Shown here piece by piece: positions 35,198-42,945 of a stretch of DNA of 64,000 bases. This DNA is from Treponema sp. GTDB taxonomy: Bacteria; Spirochaetota; Spirochaetia; Treponematales; Treponemataceae. The position numbers were made by a program, and so were the translations under genes. How positions within the stretch are numbered: the stretch's first letter is position 1; each line of letters starts with the position of its first letter. The notes under the pieces are model-generated. The model was not told where the DNA came from and ran no database searches. It saw nothing but the letters and a program-made list of their open reading frames with translations. The stretch is from NCBI GenBank assembly GCA_022510865.1, contig JAFLSQ010000001.1, positions 62,001 to 126,000 of the forward strand. Reading direction: 5' to 3'.

Positions 35198-36616
35198 ATG
35201 AGAAAGTCTAACGTGCTGGCTTTGATTGCGGTTGCCGTGATTGGCGTTTCCTTTTCCGGATGCGCCACGCTGTCGGAGTTTGGTGATAAAATCGCGGGGG
35301 TTTTCAATGGGGACTCAAAATCACGAGGCAGCAGAAATGATGACAGAGTTCCAATAAAACCGGTGGCATCCGCTTTAAAAACTGCGGAGTCCTACGAAAA
35401 AGCGTACTCTTACCGCACAGACACTCCGAACAAGACGGTGCAGACGTTTATGCGGACAAAAAACGTTGACACCTTGCGCGGCACAAATCCGGATGAATAT
35501 GTCAAGACTATCGTCGCAAAAATCAACGAGACCGCCACCAGCGATTTTGAGCGCGTCAAACTGGCGCACGACGCAATCTGCCTTTTGGTCAGTTATGACG
35601 CAAAGAATTTCTGGGCGAACACCGTTCCAGACCAAAGCTGGCAGACCGTGGTAAAGACAAAAACCGCCGTGTGCGAGGGCTATGCGAATCTGTTCCAGCG
35701 GTTCTGTTCGGAACTGAGGCTTTCCTCCCAGAAAGTCACGGGGTACGCCCGGGGAGTCGGCACGTCAATCGCAGATGAAAATCCGCGGGACTCAAACCAC
35801 GCATGGAACATCGTCAAGATAGAAGACTGCTGGTATCTGGTTGACTGCACATGGGATTCCGGCTATATGTCGGGGGGAAATTCCGTGCAGTCCTACACCA
35901 CCGACTGGCTTTTTTTGCGGCCGGAGCAATTCGCCTGCTCACACTTGCCAACAGACTCAAGGTACCAGCTGATTCAGCCGCCGCTTTCTCTGGAGAAATT
36001 TTCCGCTCTGCCAGATTTTAGACCAAAGCTTTTTGAGCTTGCGGGAGACAGCCTTGCTTCAATAAAGAAACAGAATTATGCCGATGACTCCTTTGAATTT
36101 GAATTCCGGGTGAAAGACGGCTACAGGCTCAGTTTCAATGTGAGCGGCGCGGACGGCAGGCAGGTTGACAACAGGACGCTCACGGAAAAAAACGGCGATG
36201 TCTTCGCCACACGCATGAACTTCCCTGAGGCGGGAACATATACCGTGAATGTCTTTTATTCCAAGGACGGCGCAAAAACCGGCAGGAGCTGCGGTCAGTT
36301 CCTTGTGACAGCCACAAAGGGAAACAACGTGACTTATCCTGCGATGTTTCAGGTTTCCGCACAGAACGTAAAAATCATCACGCCAAAGCAAAGCCCGCTC
36401 AAAGCAGGAGAAACGGTCAGATTTGAGATTCACGCGGAGGGCAGGGCCTTTGCCGCCGTAATCGTGGGCAAGAATTTCAACCAGCTGGAAAATGACGGGA
36501 ACGGCAATTTTGTGGGGGACGTTGATATTCCCCCGGGAACAAAGAAAGTTTCCGTCGGGCTTTCTTCCAAACTTACCGGCAGCTACGAGACTCTGGCTGT
36601 GTACGAGGTGAAGTAA
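35198..36616 (+). CDS. Lipoprotein with transglutaminase-like (KY-type) protease domain
   Basis: The ATG at 35198 has AGAGGTAG upstream and begins a lipoprotein signal (MRKSNVLALIAVAVIGVSFSGC). The transglutaminase-like triad is visible: Cys in TAVCEGYANLFQRFC, His in SNHAWNIVKI, and Asp in WYLVDCTWDSGY, all within about residues 160-230. This arrangement matches kyphoscoliosis-type peptidases. Two beta-sandwich regions follow (about residues 290-390 and 395-472). The total is 472 residues. The substrate is unknown. Confidence 0.85.
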   Translation: MRKSNVLALIAVAVIGVSFSGCATLSEFGDKIAGVFNGDSKSRGSRNDDRVPIKPVASALKTAESYEKAYSYRTDTPNKTVQTFMRTKNVDTLRGTNPDEYVKTIVAKINETATSDFERVKLAHDAICLLVSYDAKNFWANTVPDQSWQTVVKTKTAVCEGYANLFQRFCSELRLSSQKVTGYARGVGTSIADENPRDSNHAWNIVKIEDCWYLVDCTWDSGYMSGGNSVQSYTTDWLFLRPEQFACSHLPTDSRYQLIQPPLSLEKFSALPDFRPKLFELAGDSLASIKKQNYADDSFEFEFRVKDGYRLSFNVSGADGRQVDNRTLTEKNGDVFATRMNFPEAGTYTVNVFYSKDGAKTGRSCGQFLVTATKGNNVTYPAMFQVSAQNVKIITPKQSPLKAGETVRFEIHAEGRAFAAVIVGKNFNQLENDGNGNFVGDVDIPPGTKKVSVGLSSKLTGSYETLAVYEVK

Positions 36617-36650
36617 TCATACATCCGCGATGTAACACCGTCCCACATAC

Positions 36651-36784
36651 GCCTTTAACACACCGTTAAGTACGTCTTTAACAGTGTGTTAAAGGCGTAC
36701 TTAACGGTGCATCAAAAGCCAAGTTAACGGTGCGTTAAAGAGCAACTTGATGGTGTGTTAAAGCCTAAGTTGATGGTGCATCAC
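36651..36784 (+). repeat. Array of 23-bp repeats, one inverted and about 4.6 direct units
   Basis: Direct units at 36678-36700, 36701-36723, 36724-36746, 36747-36769 and a partial at 36770-36784 share the start TTAACGGTG or TTGATGGTG and a central GTTAAAG or ATCAAAAG. An inverted unit lies at 36652-36674. The inverted unit can form two competing perfect stems with the first direct unit: 13 bp (36651-36663 with 36684-36696) or 12 bp (36663-36674 with 36696-36707). There are no spacers, so it is not CRISPR. Confidence 0.85.
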
Positions 36785-36823
36785 ATTGCCGTGTTGGGGA
36801 TAAAAACGTGCCCGTGTGATTGA

Positions 36824-36845
36824 CGCTCACGTGTACACGTGAGCG
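36824..36845. repeat. Perfect 22-bp palindrome
   Basis: The half-site is CGCTCACGTGT followed directly by its reverse complement. A second hairpin (9-bp stem, 36886-36894 with 36907-36915) follows. The region from 36617 to 37087 holds no gene. Confidence 0.8.
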
Positions 36846-37004
36846 CGGGCAACTTGCACTTGTGATTAGTTTTTTCTGCGCAGGTGCGCGGTCTCTGCAT
36901 TTTTCCAGACCGCGCGCTCACATCAAGGCGGGAAGGGATTCTGTCAAGCCGCCGCAGTCTGCCTGTCATGTTTATTATATCACGTTGCCGCGCAATAAAT
37001 CAAC

Positions 37005-37075
37005 GGATATTATAAAAGGCTCACGGGCAGCGGTTTTTATCACAAGGCGTTGATAATCAAACCGAGCGTGAGCCA
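37005..37075 (-). terminator. Terminator-like hairpin after purD
   Basis: On the minus strand GGCTCACG and CGTGAGCC (plus positions 37068-37075 and 37019-37026) close a long hairpin with an inner CGGTTT/AAACCG pairing, followed by TTTTATAAT. The T run is short, so termination may be partial. Confidence 0.45.
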
Positions 37076-37087
37076 TCCGCCTTTTTA

Positions 37088-38425
37088 TCAGAGCCTGACG
37101 CTTTCTGCCGCGCCGGGTAGTCCGATGTCCCGGCGGAAAAACGCGCCTTCAAATCTCACAGCAGAGATTCCCTGATATGCTTTTGCCCATGCCTCCTGAA
37201 AAGTTGAGCCGAACGCGCTGGACGCGAGCACACGCCCGCCGCTTGTGAGCATATCGCCGCCGCGCCTGCCCGGAACCGCGCCCGCCACAAAAATCTTCGC
37301 GCCGCTGTCGTGCAAAATCTGTTCGTTAAAAGAAATCTCGCAGCCTTTCTTGTAATCTCCCGGATAGCCGCCGCTCACGACAACAGGCGCAACCTGATAG
37401 CCCTGCTTCCACTTCAAATCAAACTCTTTGAGAGAGCCGTTCAGAATCGCTGTGCAGAGAGCCGCAAAATCAAAATCCATGAGGGGCAGGACTGCCTGCG
37501 TCTCCGGGTCGCCAAGCCGCACGTTGTACTCCAGAAGTTTTGGCCCTGTTTTTGTGAGCATAACTCCAAAAAAGATAAAGCCGCGATAATCAAACTTTTC
37601 TTTTATAAAGCCGTTCAAAGTCGGCTCCAGAATGTCCTTGCTGAACTGCTCCATGATTGCAGGCGTGACATCATCCAGCGGGGATACCGCGCCCATTCCG
37701 CCTGTGTTCGGGCCTTTTGCGCCGTCATAAAGACGCTTGTGGTCGCGGGCAGGCAAAAACGATTTTATTACAGCATTTCCGCTCACCGCATATTCCGGGG
37801 CAACCGAGACCGCCGCAAGTACAGAAATCTCCACGCCCTCCAGATAATCCTCAATGACAAGTTTTTTTCCGGCATCACCGACACGGCCGCCGTCCATCAG
37901 TTCTGTGACCGCATTAACCGCCTCATCAACGGTGGCGGCGACGACAACGCCTTTTCCGGCCGCAAGTCCATCGGCTTTGACGACTACCGGCGCACCGTGC
38001 TCCCTTATGTACTGGATTGCAGCGTCTTTGTTCACGAATGTCTCGCTGGCGGCGCAGGCAACCCCGTATTTTCGCATAAAATTCTTTGATAAATCTTTGC
38101 TCGCCTCCAGCTGGGCGGCAACTTTCTTGGGACCAACGCATGGAATATCGGCTTTCCAGAATTCGTCCGCAAGACCATCCGCAAGAGGGTCTTCCGGCCC
38201 GATTACAGCCATGCGGCAGCCTTCATGTCTGGCAATCGCCACAAAAGGATTCTCGCCATCGGCAATATAATCGCAATTTTTGGGATTTATGTTCTGGCAC
38301 TTCGCCTCCAGCGCGGTTCCGCCGTTGCCAGGCACAACAATAATTTTGTCTACAAGTGAACTCTGAGCCAATTTCCAGCAGATAGTGTGCTCACGTCCAC
38401 CACTGCCAACAACAATCACATTCAT
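37088..38425 (-). CDS. purD: Phosphoribosylamine-glycine ligase (GAR synthetase)
   Basis: PurD joins glycine to phosphoribosylamine in purine synthesis. The 445-residue sequence has the family start (MNVIVVGSGGREHTICWKL), the ATP-grasp glycine loop (VKADGLAAGKGVVVA), the KRLYDGAKGPNTGGMGAVSP signature and RLGDPETQAVLPLMD. A promoter with TAAAAT only 6 nt before the ATG suggests a leaderless mRNA. purH and purO are elsewhere in the window, not in one operon. Confidence 0.96.
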   Translation of the reverse strand: MNVIVVGSGGREHTICWKLAQSSLVDKIIVVPGNGGTALEAKCQNINPKNCDYIADGENPFVAIARHEGCRMAVIGPEDPLADGLADEFWKADIPCVGPKKVAAQLEASKDLSKNFMRKYGVACAASETFVNKDAAIQYIREHGAPVVVKADGLAAGKGVVVAATVDEAVNAVTELMDGGRVGDAGKKLVIEDYLEGVEISVLAAVSVAPEYAVSGNAVIKSFLPARDHKRLYDGAKGPNTGGMGAVSPLDDVTPAIMEQFSKDILEPTLNGFIKEKFDYRGFIFFGVMLTKTGPKLLEYNVRLGDPETQAVLPLMDFDFAALCTAILNGSLKEFDLKWKQGYQVAPVVVSGGYPGDYKKGCEISFNEQILHDSGAKIFVAGAVPGRRGGDMLTSGGRVLASSAFGSTFQEAWAKAYQGISAVRFEGAFFRRDIGLPGAAESVRL

Positions 38426-38431
38426 ATTGCG

Positions 38432-38460
38432 ATTTTAAAAAAAAATCGGCGGATTGTAAA
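38432..38460 (-). promoter_or_regulatory. Promoter of purD, leaderless geometry
   Basis: On the minus strand TTTACA (38455-38460), a 17-nt spacer and TAAAAT (38432-38437) stand 6 nt before the ATG at 38425. Confidence 0.65.
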
Positions 38461-38496
38461 TAGCCCGGCATCTGCCAGAAAATCGGTTCTAAGACG

Positions 38497-40212
38497 CTAC
38501 AGGCTGTTCAGATGCTCCGCAGAGATTGCCTCCAGCTCCGCAATCGTAAAGCGCGAGAGAAGCTCTTTTGTGCTTGATATGAGTTTTGTGCTCATAGAAA
38601 GAGTTCTGATTCCCATGCCGGCAAGAACCATCACGCTGTCCTGCCGTCCTGCCATCTCGCCGCAGATGCTCACCGGCACTCCGTGATTTTTTCCGTTCTG
38701 CATGGTCATCTGAATCAGGCGCAGCACAGAGAGGCTGAACTCGTCGTAAAGCGATGACACGTGCTGATTCTCGCGGTCCACCCCGAGCGTGTACTGCGTC
38801 AGGTCGTTTGTGCCAAGGCTGAAAAAATCGCTGACACCGGCAAGGCAATCAGAAATGACTGCGGCGGCGGCGGTCTCAACCATAATTCCAACCGGAGTAT
38901 CGGGATTATATGGGATTTTCTCGGAATCAAACTCCGCAAGAACCTCCTCAATCAGGCGGCGGCAGCCTTTCACCTGCTCAACCGTGGAAATCAGCGGGAA
39001 CATAATCTGCAAATTGCCGTAGACGCTCGCGCGGTACAAAGCGCGCAGCTGAGTTTTCAGCACATTGGGATAGGCAAGGCTAAGGCGCACGGCACGCAGT
39101 CCCATCAGCGGATTTTTCTCGTCCAGAAGCGGAATATCAACGGAATTTATGAGCTTGTCTCCGCCCGCGTCCAGCGTCCGGATTGTCACGGGCTTGCCGT
39201 CCATTATCTGGAGGACTTTTTTGTATGCCTCGAACTGGGTCTGCTCGGTGAAAGAGCGGGCGGCGGCGTTCAGCGAGACACCGCTGTGCGACATATAAAA
39301 AAATTCCGTGCGAAAAAGCCCGATTCCGTCCGCGCCCTCCGCAAGCGCAAGCTCCGCTTCCTCCGGCGTTCCGATGTTCGCAAAAAGCTTGAATTCCACG
39401 CCGTCTTTTGTGACGGCAGGCTTGCCCAGAAATTCCCGCAGCTGAATTTTGCGCTGCTGTTCCGCAAGGATTTTCGACTTGTACTCGCCGATTGTGTGCC
39501 TGTCCGGGTTCACAAGAATTTCCGCGGCTTTGCCGTCAACAATCACAGTCTCACCGTTGTGCACTTTCTTGATGATGTTCTCAAGCCCTACAACCGTTGG
39601 AATGCCGTAATTCCGCGCAAGAATCACCACGTGCGATGATACCCCGCCTTCTGTGAGCGCAAGCCCGGCAATCTTCCGCTTTGACAGCACGATTGTATCT
39701 GCGGAACTGAGTGAATTCGCAAGGATGACAGAGCCATCGGGAACGCGGTTAATATCAAACGGATGAATATCAAGCATCTCGTCAAGGACGCGCCCAAAAA
39801 TATCAGTGATGTCTTTTGCCCGCTCCGAAAGATAGTAATTTCCCGCCTGGCGCAGACGCGAGGCATATTCCTCCGCCTTCATCTCAACGGTGTACTCAAT
39901 GTTGAAAAGCTCTTCCTCGTAAAAAGCCTGCACCTCTTTGGAAAAAACAGGATCGTCCAGCATCAGAATGTAAGTCTCAAAAACCTCGCGCTGAGCCTTG
40001 TCGCGCTCATCAGTTTTTGAGAGAGTCTCCAGATGCGATGAAAGTTCCAGAGTGACGGACTGCACCGCCGCCTGAAAACGCGCCCATCCTTGATTAACCT
40101 CGTCAATTTTGATTCTGTGCCGTGGAATCGCACGTTTTACAGGCTCGGGAATCACAAACGCAGTCCCGATTCCAACTCCATCCGCCGCCGGTAATCCAAG
40201 AAAAACTTCCAT
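38497..40212 (-). CDS. ptsI: PTS enzyme I (phosphoenolpyruvate-protein phosphotransferase)
   Basis: Enzyme I takes phosphate from PEP and passes it to HPr. The phosphorylated His is in TEGGVSSHVVILARNYGIP (about residue 192). The PEP-binding barrel follows with GLFRTEFFYM, TIRTLDAGGDK and NPLMGLRAVRLSL, and the C-terminal Cys is in VSICGEMAGRQDS. Length is 571 residues. The start at 40212 is set by the promoter: the upstream in-frame ATG lies before the -10 hexamer. The -10 is 9 nt upstream and no Shine-Dalgarno is present. No HPr or EII gene is in the window. Confidence 0.95.
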   Translation of the reverse strand: MEVFLGLPAADGVGIGTAFVIPEPVKRAIPRHRIKIDEVNQGWARFQAAVQSVTLELSSHLETLSKTDERDKAQREVFETYILMLDDPVFSKEVQAFYEEELFNIEYTVEMKAEEYASRLRQAGNYYLSERAKDITDIFGRVLDEMLDIHPFDINRVPDGSVILANSLSSADTIVLSKRKIAGLALTEGGVSSHVVILARNYGIPTVVGLENIIKKVHNGETVIVDGKAAEILVNPDRHTIGEYKSKILAEQQRKIQLREFLGKPAVTKDGVEFKLFANIGTPEEAELALAEGADGIGLFRTEFFYMSHSGVSLNAAARSFTEQTQFEAYKKVLQIMDGKPVTIRTLDAGGDKLINSVDIPLLDEKNPLMGLRAVRLSLAYPNVLKTQLRALYRASVYGNLQIMFPLISTVEQVKGCRRLIEEVLAEFDSEKIPYNPDTPVGIMVETAAAAVISDCLAGVSDFFSLGTNDLTQYTLGVDRENQHVSSLYDEFSLSVLRLIQMTMQNGKNHGVPVSICGEMAGRQDSVMVLAGMGIRTLSMSTKLISSTKELLSRFTIAELEAISAEHLNSL

Positions 40213-40221
40213 ACTGCTAGA

Positions 40222-40250
40222 ATTATACAGCATTTTCGGCTATATTTAAA
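40222..40250 (-). promoter_or_regulatory. Promoter of ptsI, overlapping the divergent promoter
   Basis: TTTAAA (40245-40250), a 17-nt spacer and TATAAT (40222-40227) on the minus strand. The -35 overlaps the -10 (TATATT, 40241-40246) of the plus-strand CmpB-like gene. Confidence 0.65.
40241..40246 (+). promoter_or_regulatory. -10 element of the CmpB-like gene
   Basis: TATATT lies 6 nt before the ATG at 40253. The -35 is weak. The geometry again implies a leaderless transcript. Confidence 0.45.
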
Positions 40251-40252
40251 GC

Positions 40253-41095
40253 ATGGAAGTTGTACCTATTTTTCAGCTGCCTTCTCAGGCCGCCTTTTTG
40301 ATTTTCATCATGTTCAGCGTCATTGGCTGGTGCTCCGAAGTCCTGTATGTAGGAATTTTCCATGAGCACAAGTTTGTGAACCGCGGATTTCTGCACGGGC
40401 CGCTCTGCCCGGTCTATGGTTTTGGCGGAGTTGTGATTCTTCTTCTGCCAAAAGATTTGTACTCAACCTGGGTGCCGCTGTTTTTCGCCTCCATGATTTT
40501 GTGCACAATCGTTGAGTATTTTGTAAGCTGGCTCATGGAAAAAATGTTCCACGCCCGCTGGTGGGATTACTCGCACTACAAACTGAACATCAACGGACGT
40601 GTCTGCGCACTGAATTCCGTGCTCTTCGGATTTCTGGGGCTTGGAATCATCCGCTTTGTCTATCCGCAGATAATCCGGCTTCTGAACTGGATGGGCAGTT
40701 TTGCAATCGCCGCATCCGCACACATAATCGCGGCTCTGCTCACAGTTGACGTGATAGTAACCGTGAAAAGGCTTGTGGATTTCAACACCACGATGGAGAA
40801 GCTCAAGAATTTTGGCGAGAGCCTGAGCGACCACTACGGCCACGAGGAATGGTTCCGCGGAACTTCCGTGTACGAGATGGCAAGCTCGGTGAAAGAGCAC
40901 GCGCAGGTTGAGTGGGAGAAATTCAGCCAGAGCGTCCTTGAGAGAATCGAGCAGCTGATGGAAAAACGTCACCGCAACGTTGAGAGTTTCATCAACCGCT
41001 TCCCGACAATGAAGAGCATCCACTATCAAAAAGAAATGGACGAGCTTAAGAGCAGGATGAAAGCGCGTGGCGTAAAATCCCAGGTAAAAAAATGA
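40253..41095 (+). CDS. CmpB-like (putative ABC transporter type IV, PF06541-like) membrane protein
   Basis: The 280-residue protein has about five membrane segments in its first 175 residues. It carries the family block SVIGWCSEVLYVGIFHEHKFVNRGFLHGPLCPVYG and the later WWDYSHYKLNINGRVC. The C-terminal 100 residues are charged and helical (likely coiled coil). Transport activity of this family is not proven. It overlaps the Rsm22-like gene by 4 nt (ATGA) and is divergent from ptsI. Confidence 0.82.
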   Translation: MEVVPIFQLPSQAAFLIFIMFSVIGWCSEVLYVGIFHEHKFVNRGFLHGPLCPVYGFGGVVILLLPKDLYSTWVPLFFASMILCTIVEYFVSWLMEKMFHARWWDYSHYKLNINGRVCALNSVLFGFLGLGIIRFVYPQIIRLLNWMGSFAIAASAHIIAALLTVDVIVTVKRLVDFNTTMEKLKNFGESLSDHYGHEEWFRGTSVYEMASSVKEHAQVEWEKFSQSVLERIEQLMEKRHRNVESFINRFPTMKSIHYQKEMDELKSRMKARGVKSQVKK

Positions 41096-42429
41096 CAGTT
41101 GATTCGGTGCGCCCGCTGTTTGATAAGTCAACGCTTCCCGCAGACTCGGCAAAAATCATCGAGAATTTTGATGAGATTTTGCAGAAAGTGCGCCCGCTAA
41201 ACAGCCGCCAGCTGCACCAACTGCCCGACAACATCAAAAGTCTTTCACATCAGCTTACCGACGAGCGCGCATCGCGCAGGCTTGGTTACATGAACGACAC
41301 GGTTCAGTTAATCTCGTATGTGCGCTACTACACGTGGTGGAATCTTGTGCGCCTCACGCGATTGCTCAGCAATCTGCCGGAAGAAAGTTTTCCCTCGGAA
41401 AGTCAGGGCAAAGAAATCAGCGCGAAAACTGATGACAAGACGGAGGCCGGGAAATCCGCTCAAATAATCTGCCTTGATTTGGGAAGCGGGCCGCTCACCG
41501 TTGTCACCGCGCTCTGGCTTGCCCGCCCAGAACTGCGCGGGCTTCCGCTCGCATGGTACTGCCTGGATGTCTCGGCGGGCAGCATGGTTCTTGGCGAGGA
41601 CATTTTTCTTTCTGTGGTGGCACGAACCGGCGGAGAGCCGTGGAAAATCACAAAGGTGAAAGGCAGTTTTGGCACGAACATCCGCCAGAAAGCCGATTTT
41701 GTGACTTGCGCGAATATGCTCAATGAACTTGACCAAGTTTCTGATATGCCGCCCGAATTCCAATCAAAAAAATATTTCTCGCAGTTCTGCGCGTACAGCG
41801 CGCAGAACGCAAAATTCCTGCTGGTTGAGCCGGGAGTTCCAAAATCAAGCAGAACTTTGTCTTTGCTCCGCGAGCGTTTCATAAAAAATGGCAGTGAGAT
41901 TGCCGCGCCGTGCCCGCATTCAGGCGGCTGCCCAATGAGCGGCTTCAAGGCGTACACCGGAAGCAAGCACAAATGGTGCAACTTTGCGTTCTCAACGGAG
42001 GACGCGCCCGCCGGTCTGCAAAAACTTTCTGAGCGGGCAAAACTGCCAAAAGAGCGGGCAACTTTGTCATTTTTGTCTGTGATTCCCAAAAAAGCCGATA
42101 AATCAGGCAAAAATAATCATAAAACGGATTTCTCATGCAGAATCGCGTCCGATGAATTCCGGTTGCCGCGCGGAAAATCAGGATTTTACGCCTGCTCGGA
42201 GCTGGGGCTGACGCTGCTGCAAACCGCCGCGCAGGGAAAATATCACTCCGGGGACTTGGTGACGGTTCTGAAATCCGGGGAAAACGGTGAAGCAAAAAAA
42301 ATCAGAGGAAGCAAGGGCGATTATTTTGCCGGAAATTACGCGCAACAAAACCGGGCAAAAAAAACACCGGAATCTTCGGGCGGGCAAAAACGCGACGAAA
42401 AGTCCGGTGCGGTTGTAATTGAGATTTGA
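41092..42429 (+). CDS. Rsm22-like small-subunit rRNA methyltransferase-like protein
   Basis: The 445-residue protein shows the Rsm22 layout: an SAM-binding motif (IICLDLGSGPLTVVTALWLA), LLVEPGVPKSSRTL, then a Cys-rich stretch CPHSGGCPMSG and KWCNFAFS. The last motif is usually WCHF, so the His-to-Asn change may alter a metal ligand. A Lys/Gly/Ser-rich tail ends the protein. In mitochondria Rsm22 acts in ribosome assembly; the bacterial role is unknown. Confidence 0.82.
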   Translation: MTVDSVRPLFDKSTLPADSAKIIENFDEILQKVRPLNSRQLHQLPDNIKSLSHQLTDERASRRLGYMNDTVQLISYVRYYTWWNLVRLTRLLSNLPEESFPSESQGKEISAKTDDKTEAGKSAQIICLDLGSGPLTVVTALWLARPELRGLPLAWYCLDVSAGSMVLGEDIFLSVVARTGGEPWKITKVKGSFGTNIRQKADFVTCANMLNELDQVSDMPPEFQSKKYFSQFCAYSAQNAKFLLVEPGVPKSSRTLSLLRERFIKNGSEIAAPCPHSGGCPMSGFKAYTGSKHKWCNFAFSTEDAPAGLQKLSERAKLPKERATLSFLSVIPKKADKSGKNNHKTDFSCRIASDEFRLPRGKSGFYACSELGLTLLQTAAQGKYHSGDLVTVLKSGENGEAKKIRGSKGDYFAGNYAQQNRAKKTPESSGGQKRDEKSGAVVIEI

Positions 42430-42453
42430 CGTGCGCTTCGCGCACATCCCAAG

Positions 42454-42864
42454 TTATCTGCCGGTGAAATAGCCAAGGCAGGCGACAATCCATCCGCAAA
42501 TCACAAGATAAAATCCCACCGCGATGTTTTTCAGCAGGCTTTTTCCAATGAATTTTGCGACATAGCCGCCGGTCGAAAAGCCGAGTACAAGAATCACGCC
42601 GCCAGCAACACTTGCAAGCAGGAAAATCAGTTTGAGGCTTTTGAGCTGCGGCACGAACTGCGATATAATTCCCGCAACTGCGCCGCAGAAAATCAGAATT
42701 GCGCCGATGGAGACGAATGACGACTCGCCAAAATCAATGAGCTTGAAGCCGTTCGCGCCGATTCCAAGAAACTTTGATTTTATTATCGGGCAGCAAAACC
42801 CGATCACCGTGATTGCCATCCCGCAACAATACAAATAATTTAAAAGACCCATTTTCTTTGCCAT
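42454..42864 (-). CDS. Small membrane protein of unknown function
   Basis: This 136-residue protein has four hydrophobic segments and almost no loops. The ATG at 42864 is chosen because AGGAGG lies 7 nt upstream. It follows the CrtI-like gene on the same strand. No family was recognised. Confidence 0.7.
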   Translation of the reverse strand: MAKKMGLLNYLYCCGMAITVIGFCCPIIKSKFLGIGANGFKLIDFGESSFVSIGAILIFCGAVAGIISQFVPQLKSLKLIFLLASVAGGVILVLGFSTGGYVAKFIGKSLLKNIAVGFYLVICGWIVACLGYFTGR

Positions 42865-42945
42865 TTTTTCCTCCTGTAGCAGAAAATTCAGTGTCATAAA
42901 ATCGATGTCCGCGAAAATCTGGCGGGCAATCCGCAAATCTGATTA

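Noticed and set aside
36651-36784. CRISPR array
   Set aside because: The repeats abut each other without unique spacers, vary from copy to copy and no cas gene is present.
36617-37087. Integron attC sites
   Set aside because: Hairpins are present, but no integrase or cassette ORFs were found and the 23-bp period does not fit attC structure.
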